DNA of 64,000 nt from Sphingobacterium kitahiroshimense (GTDB lineage: Bacteria > Bacteroidota > Bacteroidia > Sphingobacteriales > Sphingobacteriaceae), in assembly GCF_025961315.1 (NCBI RefSeq), contig NZ_JAOQNK010000001.1:3472001-3536000 (forward strand), given 5' to 3'. How positions within the stretch are numbered: the stretch's first letter is position 1; each line of letters opens with the position of its first letter. This document shows, piece by piece, positions 34,218-42,635 of this stretch. The position numbers were made by a program, and so were the translations under genes. Below the pieces are notes generated by a model that was not told the DNA's origin, ran no database searches, and saw only the letters and a list, made by a program, of their open reading frames with translations.

Positions 34218-35603
34218 TTAACCAAAAAGAGCTCGGAATACATCCTCAAGAGTTGCAACCGGACGAATAGCGATATTATACTTTTTAGGATCTAACCCCT
34301 TTGTATTAAACTTAGAAATAAAGATTCCTTCAAAACCTAATTTCTCAGCTTCAGCGATGCGCTGCTCAATTCGATTTACAGCACGAATTTCTCCAGAAAG
34401 CCCGACCTCACCAGCAAAAGTGATGTTTGTTTTTACAGCAATATCCTGTTGTGACGAAATAATAGCGACGATGACTGCTAGATCTATAGCAGGATCTTCC
34501 ACTCTTAGTCCACCTGCAATATTTAAGAAGACATCTTGCGCACTCAATCTGAAACCAAAACGTTTCTCCAAGACAGCAAGTAACATACTTAATCTTTTAG
34601 TATCAAATCCAGTGGAAGTACGTTGTGGATTTCCAAAAGCAGAATTACTAACCAAGGCCTGCACCTCAATCATCATAGGACGTGCTCCCTCCAGCATTGC
34701 TGCGATAGACACCCCACTAACCGGAGCATCGCGTTGCGAAATCATAATTTCAGAGGGATTGGAAACCTCTCTCAGACCTGAACCCTGCATTTCATAGATA
34801 CCCAACTCTGAGGCCGAACCAAACCGATTCTTCACAGCTCTCAAGATACGATAAACGTGATGCCGATCGCCCTCAAACTGTAAAACAGTATCGACCATAT
34901 GCTCTAAAACTTTAGGTCCAGCAATAGATCCATCTTTAGTAATGTGACCAACAATTAAAACTGGAGTACTCGTTTCTTTGGCAAAACGCAACAACTCTGC
35001 TGTACATTCCCGAACCTGAGACACAGAACCCGGCGCAGATTCTATCTGCGACGAATGCAAGGTCTGAATGGAATCGATAACGATTACATTGGGTTGCACA
35101 ACTTCTATCTGTTTAAAAATATTTTGTGTAGACGTTTCTGTTAAGATATAACAATTCGCATTAGATGATTGCGACAACCGTTCCGCCCGCATTTTAATCT
35201 GTTGCTCACTCTCTTCTCCTGAAATATACAGCGTCTTTACCTGCGGAATGGATAATGCCAGTTGCAACATGAGCGTAGATTTCCCAATACCCGGTTCTCC
35301 ACCGATTAAAACCAAAGAACCTGGAACAATCCCTCCCCCCAAGACACGGTTAAACTCCTGATCGGGTGTCAGGATACGTGATTCATCCTGATAGACGATT
35401 TCATGAATAACAGCCGCTTTATTTGCGCGCTTGGGTGACGATGTTACCGATGTACTGCGCCATTCAGGGACTTTAGATCCTGATTTCTCTACCACTTCTT
35501 CTACGAGAGAATTCCATTGCTTACATGAAGGACATTGCCCAAGCCATTTTGCGGATTCAAATCCACAACTTTGACAGAAATATGCTGATTTTGTCTTTGC
35601 CAT
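34218..35603 (-). CDS. radA: DNA repair protein RadA
   Basis: A 461-residue RecA-like branch-migration ATPase of recombinational repair. It has an N-terminal C4 zinc finger (CQSCGFESAKWLGQCPSC, about 10-27), Walker A GGEPGIGKST near 92, the RadA-specific KNRFGSASELGIYEM motif near 257, and a C-terminal Lon-like domain (about 300-461). The length is typical. It is monocistronic. Confidence 0.97.
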   Translation of the reverse strand: MAKTKSAYFCQSCGFESAKWLGQCPSCKQWNSLVEEVVEKSGSKVPEWRSTSVTSSPKRANKAAVIHEIVYQDESRILTPDQEFNRVLGGGIVPGSLVLIGGEPGIGKSTLMLQLALSIPQVKTLYISGEESEQQIKMRAERLSQSSNANCYILTETSTQNIFKQIEVVQPNVIVIDSIQTLHSSQIESAPGSVSQVRECTAELLRFAKETSTPVLIVGHITKDGSIAGPKVLEHMVDTVLQFEGDRHHVYRILRAVKNRFGSASELGIYEMQGSGLREVSNPSEIMISQRDAPVSGVSIAAMLEGARPMMIEVQALVSNSAFGNPQRTSTGFDTKRLSMLLAVLEKRFGFRLSAQDVFLNIAGGLRVEDPAIDLAVIVAIISSQQDIAVKTNITFAGEVGLSGEIRAVNRIEQRIAEAEKLGFEGIFISKFNTKGLDPKKYNIAIRPVATLEDVFRALFG

Positions 35604-35700
35604 TGTACGAATTTACCACTTTTTAAACGGCAACATTTAGGTTATTAAAAAATCTTACAATATTTTGTAACAAGAATCAGAAGTTATCGACTTATCGAAT

Positions 35701-36201
35701 ATGAATTTGGAACAGGAGTTTATTATCCTTTTAGAAAAAAATCAAAATATCGTACATAAAATCTGTAAAATATATACGGATCAAGAGGATATGCATAAAG
35801 ATCTTTTTCAAGAAATAACGATTCAGCTTTGGCATTCTTATCCTAAATTCCGAGGCGAGGCAAAATTTAGCACCTGGGCATATCGAATTGGGCTAAATAC
35901 AGCGATATCCCTATTTAGAAACAAAAAAAGGACTTTACCAATTATTCCCTGGGACCAAAATTTAGAAAAAATATCATACGAGGAATACGATCCAGAAAAA
36001 GATGATCAGCTCAAATATTTATATGAAGCGATCCACCATTTGAATGATATTGAAAAAGCACTCATATACCTTTATCTGGAAGATAGGGATTACACAGAAA
36101 TCGCTGAGACACTTGGCATCAGCGAAGTGAATGCTCGCGTTAAAATGAACAGAACAAAAACAAAATTGAAAGAGATTTTAAAAAAGAAAGGAGCTTTGTA
36201 A
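35701..36201 (+). CDS. ECF-type sigma-70 factor
   Basis: A 166-residue sigma factor with region 2 (about 28-78; DLFQEITIQLWHSYPKFRGE then FSTWAYRIGLNTAISLFR) and region 4 (about 110-160; YTEIAETLGISEVNARVKMN). It lacks regions 1 and 3, as in ECF factors. The next gene overlaps by 1 nt (TAATG), is preceded by AAAGGAG within this gene, and encodes a 4-TM protein, so translational coupling to a membrane partner is likely. Its target promoters are unknown; no FecI-type iron-receptor gene is adjacent. Confidence 0.9.
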   Translation: MNLEQEFIILLEKNQNIVHKICKIYTDQEDMHKDLFQEITIQLWHSYPKFRGEAKFSTWAYRIGLNTAISLFRNKKRTLPIIPWDQNLEKISYEEYDPEKDDQLKYLYEAIHHLNDIEKALIYLYLEDRDYTEIAETLGISEVNARVKMNRTKTKLKEILKKKGAL

Positions 36202-36818
36202 TGGATGAGTTAGATCAATTTAAAAAACAGTGGAAGGAAAACGAAAATTTCATGAAACTCAATCAATCTGAGATCAAAGCTATTCTTCATAAAAGCTCTA
36301 AATCGATTGTTAAATGGATATTTATTATAAGTCTTATTGAGCTGACTTTAGGCATTGTCATATCTCTACTATTGCCCGAATCAGATCGAGAGCACTTAGC
36401 ATTCTTTAATTTTATAGGCTACGCTTCAGATGTCGTATTTTATAGTGGAATAGCTTATTTCATTTATAACTTTTTTAAATCCTATATCTCGATATCAAGT
36501 ACAAGCAATACCAAGAATTTATTAGTCAACATCATGATGACTAGAAAACATGTTGAAAAATACATAAAATTCAATATTTATTTTATTATCTACTCCTTTT
36601 TGATAGCCTTTATAGAATTAACAATAAGTAGAATGGATGTAAGTACAAAATGGGGAGCTAATTTCTTTATGACCATTGTCTTTGCTGTTTGCATAACTTT
36701 AGTTGCCTATTTCTTTATTTCCATATTTAAATTTTACTATAAAATCGTTTACAGAAGATTGCTCAAAAAATTGAATCATAACTACGAAGAGTTAACACGC
36801 TTAGAAGAGGAATCTTAG
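36201..36818 (+). CDS. Four-TM protein coupled to the ECF sigma factor, candidate anti-sigma
   Basis: A 205-residue protein with a charged cytoplasmic N-terminus (about 1-32; MDELDQFKKQWKENENFMKL), four hydrophobic helices (about 34-56, 70-95, 125-145, 153-178) and a basic/acidic tail. Its start codon overlaps the sigma stop codon. I do not recognise a zinc-binding or FecR-type anti-sigma domain. The position and the N-terminal helix before TM1 fit an unclassified membrane anti-sigma factor, but this rests on context only. Confidence 0.65.
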   Translation: MDELDQFKKQWKENENFMKLNQSEIKAILHKSSKSIVKWIFIISLIELTLGIVISLLLPESDREHLAFFNFIGYASDVVFYSGIAYFIYNFFKSYISISSTSNTKNLLVNIMMTRKHVEKYIKFNIYFIIYSFLIAFIELTISRMDVSTKWGANFFMTIVFAVCITLVAYFFISIFKFYYKIVYRRLLKKLNHNYEELTRLEEES

Positions 36819-36850
36819 AAAAAAGAAATCTATTATTACCTTTACAAACT

Positions 36851-37129
36851 ATGCAGCAGACTATTATTTTCTATCTTGTATTCGTTAATCTTCTTACTTT
36901 TTTACTTTTTTATCTTGATAAACGAAAAGCGGTAAATAAAGTCGATAGAATCTCGGAGAAAACACTGCTAAGCTTTTGTGCCATTGGGGGTAGTTTAGGA
37001 GGGTTTCTTGGCATGCAGCTATTTCGCCATAAAACTAAAAAGAGAAGCTTTCTGCTTCCCTTTTTTATTATTGTTATTCTACAGGTAGGGGGTGTCTATG
37101 GATATGCAAACTACCATTATGTGATCTAG
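36851..37129 (+). CDS. DUF1294 family membrane protein
   Basis: A 92-residue membrane protein with the DUF1294 signature: FLLFYLDKRKA followed by ISEKTLLSFCAIGGSLGGFL and GMQLFRHKTKKRSF. Three hydrophobic segments. Function unknown. It lies 32 nt after the 4-TM protein, so it may be the last gene of the sigma operon. Its TAG stop shares the palindrome CTAG (37126-37129) with the stop of the convergent dipeptidase. Confidence 0.88.
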   Translation: MQQTIIFYLVFVNLLTFLLFYLDKRKAVNKVDRISEKTLLSFCAIGGSLGGFLGMQLFRHKTKKRSFLLPFFIIVILQVGGVYGYANYHYVI

Positions 37130-38283
37130 TTTTCATTTTCTTTTAGTATTCTTAAAAAGTTTAATCCCATAAGCTTTTCAAGGTCCGACTGATCATAGCC
37201 CCTTTTCAGTAAAGCCTTTGTCAAATTCGGTAATTTACTTACATCTTCTAATCCTCGAGGGGCTGACTCTATACCGTCATAGTCAGATCCGATGGCAACA
37301 TGATCAATACCAATTTTTTGCACCAGATAATCAATATGATCCAAGAGTAAAGACAAAGGCACATCTGCAATATGTTTATTTTCCACAGACAATATCCCAT
37401 ATTGATCAGAAGCAGAGAGGGTATAATCGCCTTGAAGACCAAATTGCTTCTTGTACAATTTTTTGACACGCTTTTCATAATTTTTATCCAGAAAACCAGA
37501 GTAAAAATTAACACCTACCACTCCCCCATTTTTCTTCAGAGCTTCCAACTGGGCATCTTTTAAATTTCGGAAATGAGGAGTTAATTTGTAAGCATTACTG
37601 TGCGACACCAGTACCGGTTTGGTCGCGACATCCAATACATCATAAAAAGTCTTTTCACCAACATGTGATAGATCTACCATCATGCCCAGTTTATTCATTT
37701 TTCTAACAACATCCTTACCTAAGGATGATAAACCCTTACCATCCTGTGATGTCGTTTTGAACTCTTGAGCGGCCGCAGTAGCCCAAGATAAATTATAATT
37801 CCAAGTGAGCGTCATGTACCGGGCCCCTCGATGATAAAGAGCTTCTAAATAATCAATATTAGCCTCTATCATATTTCCGCCTTCTATACCGATAAGCGCT
37901 GCTACTTTTTCATTTTTTGTAATACGCTCAATGTCATCACTATTTTTAGCAAGCTCAATCTTATCGGGGTTTCTGTTCAGCACTTTTTCAAGAGCATCAA
38001 TTTGATCATTAGCATGTTTAAATGCTCCCGATTTCCATTTTTTATCATCCGACCATACCGCAAAAACCTGTACATCGATACCACCTTCAATCAATCTTGG
38101 AATATCAGTATGGTTTACCGTTAACCGCTGACTGATATCAAGACCGGGTAAGACCGATGTAATAATCACATCATTATGGCCGTCAACAACGATCATCTTT
38201 CGATGAATAGTTTCATAATCCTGTGCCTTCACAATTTCAATCCCTGATAACACGATTGCCAATGGTAAAATGTAATTTTTCAT
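37126..38283 (-). CDS. M19 membrane dipeptidase (renal dipeptidase family)
   Basis: A 385-residue exported zinc dipeptidase. The signal peptide is about 1-20 (ending VKAQ). Binuclear zinc ligands are visible: HNDV in VVDGHNDVI (about 35), Glu in IGIEGGNM, His in DLSHVG and VSHSNA, and Asp in GSDYDG. M19 enzymes hydrolyse dipeptides, including those with a D-residue at the C-terminus, so a role in murein-peptide or dietary-peptide processing is plausible. It starts 5 nt after the serine hydrolase stop, in one operon. Confidence 0.92.
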   Translation of the reverse strand: MKNYILPLAIVLSGIEIVKAQDYETIHRKMIVVDGHNDVIITSVLPGLDISQRLTVNHTDIPRLIEGGIDVQVFAVWSDDKKWKSGAFKHANDQIDALEKVLNRNPDKIELAKNSDDIERITKNEKVAALIGIEGGNMIEANIDYLEALYHRGARYMTLTWNYNLSWATAAAQEFKTTSQDGKGLSSLGKDVVRKMNKLGMMVDLSHVGEKTFYDVLDVATKPVLVSHSNAYKLTPHFRNLKDAQLEALKKNGGVVGVNFYSGFLDKNYEKRVKKLYKKQFGLQGDYTLSASDQYGILSVENKHIADVPLSLLLDHIDYLVQKIGIDHVAIGSDYDGIESAPRGLEDVSKLPNLTKALLKRGYDQSDLEKLMGLNFLRILKENEN

Positions 38284-38288
38284 AAGAA

Positions 38289-40058
38289 CTATTTTTTACC
38301 TGCTGCTATGGCTTCATAAATAGCGTCTTGAATCCTGCTTCTGATATTGAGGTTAAATAATTTAGTCGAAACCTGAGGGTGAACACGATTTGACAGAAAT
38401 ATATAAACCAGCTGATTAGCAGGATCAATCCAAATACAAGTACCTGTATAGCCCGTATGTCCATAAACAGTTGCATTTGAAAGTTTTGACGGATACTCAT
38501 TTTTCAGATTCGGATCCCAACGGTCAAAACCTAAACCTCTCCGACTTGTTAAGGATTGTTTTGATGTGAACAGATCCACTGTCTTTGTCTCAAAATAACG
38601 TTCTCCGCCATATTCACCTCTATTTAATAGCAGCTGTCCGTAAATTGCCAAATCATTTGCAGTAGCAAATAGACCAGCATGCCCCGCCACTCCGCCGGCC
38701 ATTGCCGCTCCTTGATCATGAACATATCCCTCCAAAAGCACTTTTCTAAAAGAAGTATCCTGCTCCGTCGGAATAATGTCCTGTTTTGCAAAACGATCCC
38801 TTGGGTTATAACCAGCTGTCTTCATACCTAATGGGCGATAGAAATTATCCTGCACATACTTTTGCATCGGTATAGCAGTTTGATGCTCCGCAACCTCTTT
38901 CATCACGTACATACTGATATCACTATATACATAATTTCCTACAGGTTTCACCTCTGAATGTAACATCTCAGGCCACATGACATCCCGGTAATAATTATTG
39001 ACCAGATAACAGCTATCAGCCACTTTTACATGATGAGTCGGTGAATCATAAGATTGTAAATCGCCAGGTTTCAAATTTCTATAAAAAGGAATAAAAGGCG
39101 TAAATCCGGCTTCATGTAACATCACACTCTTTAATCGGATATCCTTTTTATTTGTAGCCTTAGCTTGCCAAAGGTAGTCCCCGATAGGCTTATCTAAGTC
39201 AACAATTCCCTGTTCGGTCAAACGCATAATTACAGGAGTAGTACCTGCAATTTTACTTACTGAAGCCAAGTCAAAGATATTATGAATAGTTGTTGGTTCT
39301 TTTTTACTATAAGTATGATATCCGTAGCCTTTTTCAAATATTACCTGACCATTCTTAATGACCATGACCACAGCACCAGGTGTTGCCTTTTCAGCGATTG
39401 CTTCCGTTGCTATTTCATCAATTTTTTTACTTAATCGATCGATGTTGATCTCATCATTCGCGTGCACTCCATATTGGATACGAGTCTGACTAGTCGCTTC
39501 ACCCATACCTTTCATAAAACTGCTGGAATAAGTTTTCTGTAGTTTATTAAAAGCAGATAGCCCCCCGAAAATTGTCATAGCTGCATTATTCTGCGTTTCG
39601 CGAGAAAAATGATCATTCCACAAAATTGGGACTTTCACATTATTCAGCAAAGACAATACATCCCCCTTTCCAAACACAGCAAGAATAATCTTCTTATTAT
39701 TCATTTTTGCTTGAACAAGCTGTTCTATAAATGGAAATGTTAATGCTTCAGCTTTAACAGCCGCTATAACAAGGTTACTATATTTAACTTGTTCATCAAA
39801 ATTCCCCAAACCTGCATAAGTTACAGCAGCATAACGGGATATCTGATCATTAAAATCACGGAATAAGCTAGAATCCTGTGTACAAACAGTAATCGTATAC
39901 TTGTCCAATTTACCTAAAGGAAGTACAGCATCGATATTATTAAAAAGAACGGTTTCATTTTTAATAGTCGATTTATATTGCGCATTTACAAGATTCATTT
40001 GGAGAAATCCTACTGCAAAAATCCCTGCAATTAGAAGTTTTATTCTACTTATCATCAT
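38289..40058 (-). CDS. Serine hydrolase (class C beta-lactamase fold) with GH3 C-terminal-like N-domain
   Basis: A 589-residue exported protein. After a signal peptide (about 1-26) come about 170 residues resembling the C-terminal alpha/beta domain of GH3 enzymes (NETVLFNNIDAVLPLGKL and the following alternating strands), then a beta-lactamase/PBP4*-type domain with S266-x-x-K269 (LASVSKIAG), a YSD motif near 373 (YVYSDIS) and HTG near 538 (VYGHTGYTG). Bacteroidota encode GH3(NagZ)-serine-hydrolase fusions of about 1000 residues; this gene lacks the GH3 barrel. With the downstream dipeptidase, a role in murein-peptide trimming is plausible. Confidence 0.85.
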   Translation of the reverse strand: MMISRIKLLIAGIFAVGFLQMNLVNAQYKSTIKNETVLFNNIDAVLPLGKLDKYTITVCTQDSSLFRDFNDQISRYAAVTYAGLGNFDEQVKYSNLVIAAVKAEALTFPFIEQLVQAKMNNKKIILAVFGKGDVLSLLNNVKVPILWNDHFSRETQNNAAMTIFGGLSAFNKLQKTYSSSFMKGMGEATSQTRIQYGVHANDEINIDRLSKKIDEIATEAIAEKATPGAVVMVIKNGQVIFEKGYGYHTYSKKEPTTIHNIFDLASVSKIAGTTPVIMRLTEQGIVDLDKPIGDYLWQAKATNKKDIRLKSVMLHEAGFTPFIPFYRNLKPGDLQSYDSPTHHVKVADSCYLVNNYYRDVMWPEMLHSEVKPVGNYVYSDISMYVMKEVAEHQTAIPMQKYVQDNFYRPLGMKTAGYNPRDRFAKQDIIPTEQDTSFRKVLLEGYVHDQGAAMAGGVAGHAGLFATANDLAIYGQLLLNRGEYGGERYFETKTVDLFTSKQSLTSRRGLGFDRWDPNLKNEYPSKLSNATVYGHTGYTGTCIWIDPANQLVYIFLSNRVHPQVSTKLFNLNIRSRIQDAIYEAIAAGKK

Positions 40059-40151
40059 CTGTTTAAAAAGGGTTTATATGTAAATGTACAAATAAAAGAA
40101 ATACAATCATGCACAAAAACGCATGATCAAAATATTTACATTTAATAATCT

Positions 40152-40159
40152 TATCTTTG
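40152..40159 (+). promoter_or_regulatory. xseA -7 box (TATCTTTG), 4 nt before the ATG
   Basis: A perfect TAnnTTTG whose last G is followed by ATAT and then the xseA ATG at 40164. With the transcription start expected a few nt after the box, the mRNA would begin at or next to the start codon (leaderless). Confidence 0.6.
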
Positions 40160-40163
40160 ATAT

Positions 40164-41432
40164 ATGCCGGAGGTAGTAGAAAATAGAACCATTTTTTCAT
40201 TGTTAGAAGTAACGCGTAGCATCCAAAAAACTATTGCTGAGCGTTATAAGAGTTTGTATTGGATCAAAGCAGAAATGAATAAACTCAATCATTACTCTCA
40301 TTCTGGACACTGCTACCCGGAGCTTGTCGAAAAGACTGAAGGAAAGATTGTGGCCGAGATCCGATCCATTTTATGGAAAGCAGATTACCAAAGAATCAAC
40401 ACGCAGTTTCTCAAAATTGCGCAGGAACCTTTGCGAGAAGGAATTACCATGTTATTTCAAGCTAGTATTTCTTATGATCCGATGTATGGTTTAAGTTTAC
40501 GAATTGTCGATATCGATCCCACTTTCACTTTAGGAGAACTAGAAAAAGAAAGAATAAATAGTATCAATAAACTAAAAGAAGATGGGATTTTTGATTTAAA
40601 TAGAAATCTACCTTTTCCCACTTTACCCAAGCGGCTAGCAATTATTTCTGTCGAAACTAGTAAGGGTTTATCCGATTTCTATAAAATTATCAATCAAAAC
40701 CCTTGGGGATATAAAATAGAACAAACCCTTTATCCCGCCTTATTACAGGGGGACAAGTCCGTTCCGTCAATCATCAAACAATTATCAGTCATTGCAGAGC
40801 GCTCCGATGCTTACGATGCGGTTGCCATTATTCGTGGTGGCGGAGGGGAAGTTGGCCTTTCCAGCTACAATAACTATCTATTGGCTAAAGCGATTGCAAT
40901 CTTTCCACTTCCCGTTTTAACTGGCATCGGTCATTCTACCAATCTAACTGTGAGCGAGATGGTTGCTTATAAAAACGCCATCACACCAAGTGAATTAGCT
41001 GATTTTCTAATTCAAAAATTTCATAATTTCGCCATTCCTTTAGATCAACTGACAACGCGGATACTGCAAAACACCACAACGATTTTTAAAGGTGAAAATG
41101 AAAAATTAAAATCGCTTGCATCAGATATTAAATGGTCTTCACAGCGATCAATTCAGCAATCGAAAGTCGATTTAAACTCATTTGAAAAGGATTTAAAAAT
41201 AAATATTGCCTACATCTTCCGTCAAAAATTTACCACCCTGGATCATCTTGAAAAAATGATCCAATTGGCAGATCCAGTCAGACTTCTAAAAAAAGGATAT
41301 TCCATTACACAGGTGAATGGAGAACTTCTTGTATCAGTCGATCAGATTAAAAATAACGATATATTGACAACGCAAGTTTGGGATGGTGAGATTATCAGTG
41401 TAACTCAAAAAATTAACAAAAATGGAAAATAA
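40164..41432 (+). CDS. xseA: Exodeoxyribonuclease VII large subunit
   Basis: The 422-residue catalytic subunit of exonuclease VII, which degrades single-stranded DNA to short oligonucleotides. An N-terminal OB-fold domain (about 10-115; YWIKAEMNKLNHYSHSGHCY) is followed by the nuclease domain (about 130-330; LAIISVETSKGLSDFYKII, AIIRGGGGEVGLSSYNNYLL and TGIGHSTNLTVSEMVAYKN) and a coiled-coil region. The start is the ATG at 40164, directly downstream of a -7 box. It overlaps xseB by 11 nt. Confidence 0.95.
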   Translation: MPEVVENRTIFSLLEVTRSIQKTIAERYKSLYWIKAEMNKLNHYSHSGHCYPELVEKTEGKIVAEIRSILWKADYQRINTQFLKIAQEPLREGITMLFQASISYDPMYGLSLRIVDIDPTFTLGELEKERINSINKLKEDGIFDLNRNLPFPTLPKRLAIISVETSKGLSDFYKIINQNPWGYKIEQTLYPALLQGDKSVPSIIKQLSVIAERSDAYDAVAIIRGGGGEVGLSSYNNYLLAKAIAIFPLPVLTGIGHSTNLTVSEMVAYKNAITPSELADFLIQKFHNFAIPLDQLTTRILQNTTTIFKGENEKLKSLASDIKWSSQRSIQQSKVDLNSFEKDLKINIAYIFRQKFTTLDHLEKMIQLADPVRLLKKGYSITQVNGELLVSVDQIKNNDILTTQVWDGEIISVTQKINKNGK

Positions 41433-41637
41433 ATATACATATACCGACGCATTTGAAGAATTAGAAAAAATCGTCCAGGAAATTGAAACAGGTAATACAA
41501 ATATTGATGCGCTTTCCGAAAAAATTAAAAGAGCATCAATATTGATTCAAATTTGTAGAGCACAGTTAACATCCACTGAAGAAGAGGTCAATCTTTTATT
41601 AAAGAACCTGACCCCTATCGAAAATGAAGAAGAATAA
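41422..41637 (+). CDS. xseB: Exodeoxyribonuclease VII small subunit
   Basis: The 71-residue small subunit, an all-helical hairpin that binds the coiled coil of XseA: YTDAFEELEKIVQEIETGN then LSEKIKRASILIQICRAQL match the family. Size is typical. The gene overlaps xseA by 11 nt and its TAA is immediately followed, with no gap, by the TAG stop (reverse strand) of the GntR gene. Confidence 0.95.
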   Translation: MENKYTYTDAFEELEKIVQEIETGNTNIDALSEKIKRASILIQICRAQLTSTEEEVNLLLKNLTPIENEEE

Positions 41638-42333
41638 CTAGTGTTTCAATAAGCGATGATAATGATTATCGAGATGTTTTCGCATCCCATCTCTAAAGGA
41701 GGAAACATCTCCTTCTTTCAGCAATACAATCAATTGCTTATGCGAAATAAAATCATTGGAAAAAAATTGTTGATTCAATAAACCACCATCGTGCACATAT
41801 TGAAAAATTGGCAGTAACAACTCCTGGAATTCCATGAGCATCTTATTGCCTGAAATCTTATACAGCTTTCCATGAAAAGCGACTTCTTCCTGTATAAGGA
41901 ATGATCGTCCGTCACTATTGCCCATCTCCATTTCAACAATTTCTTCCAGCTCAGCAATATCAGCTGCCGTTACTCTGTCAAAAATTAATTCCGCCATTCC
42001 GACCTCCAAAGCGAGCCGCATTTCAAAAATATCTTTCAACGTATCATCATCCAGCATAGCCGGATGAAAAACTTTTTTTAAAGGAGTCAATAAGTTAGGA
42101 TTCGTCAAAACTGCTCCCTTATTTTTTCGTGACTCAATTAACCCCATCATACGTAACCGTAAAAGAGCCTCTCTAATAACAGTTCTAGATACACCAAAAC
42201 TTTCAGAAAGCTCCAATTCCTTTGGCAATGACTCTCCAATCTGAATATTACGAGCTCTAATTAAATCAATAATATGATTTTCTACTTTGTCTACTAAACT
42301 TGAAGTATCAATGCTCTCAAATTTCTCTAACAT
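41638..42333 (-). CDS. GntR/FadR-type regulator, probable sialic-acid cluster regulator
   Basis: A 231-residue regulator with an N-terminal winged HTH (about 10-75; LPKELELSESFGVSRTVIRE then ALLRLRMMGLIESRKNKGAV) and a C-terminal all-helical FCD domain (about 90-225) whose His/Asp pocket residues bind metal and effector in this family. It is divergent from nanA and the rest of the sialic-acid cluster, which fits a local repressor relieved by Neu5Ac or ManNAc, as NanR (also FadR-type) is in E. coli. The link is inference. A -7 box lies about 110 nt upstream. Confidence 0.88.
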   Translation of the reverse strand: MLEKFESIDTSSLVDKVENHIIDLIRARNIQIGESLPKELELSESFGVSRTVIREALLRLRMMGLIESRKNKGAVLTNPNLLTPLKKVFHPAMLDDDTLKDIFEMRLALEVGMAELIFDRVTAADIAELEEIVEMEMGNSDGRSFLIQEEVAFHGKLYKISGNKMLMEFQELLLPIFQYVHDGGLLNQQFFSNDFISHKQLIVLLKEGDVSSFRDGMRKHLDNHYHRLLKH

Positions 42334-42442
42334 CGGACTTTTTATTATAATTTCTCACCATCTATCTTAGTCTGTACAAATGTTACACTTTTTTTTATCA
42401 TTTACTTGCTATAGTAGAGATAAAAGAATAATTTTAATCATT

Positions 42443-42450
42443 CAAATGTA
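42443..42450 (-). promoter_or_regulatory. -7 box (TACATTTG) of the GntR gene
   Basis: A perfect TAnnTTTG on the minus strand in the divergent nan intergenic region, about 110 nt before the regulator start. No clear -33. Confidence 0.4.
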
Positions 42451-42490
42451 TGACATAATGCTTTATTGTACTTTTAATCAAAATAGTATA

Positions 42491-42516
42491 TGTTGCTAAC
42501 GACGTCAAGAGTAACA
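42491..42516. promoter_or_regulatory. Candidate nan operator (imperfect inverted repeat)
   Basis: TGTTGCT (42491-42497) and AGTAACA (42510-42516) form a 7-bp inverted repeat with one mismatch around a 12-nt spacer that contains the palindrome GACGTC. A second short dyad, TGTA...TACA, is at 42373-42387. Either could bind the divergent FadR-type protein. The assignment is inference. Confidence 0.35.
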
Positions 42517-42635
42517 ATATCGTGGGTAAACTCATAATAAATTAAAATACGTTATTAATTGAGCCTATCGAATATGTCACACAAATGATAAAAGGAAATA
42601 ATTTAAAGACCAATTATAAAAAAATATTTACACGC

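Noticed and set aside
34357..34797. 146-codon plus-strand frame opposite radA
   Set aside because: Antisense to conserved RadA motifs, no recognisable domain, no signal for initiation.
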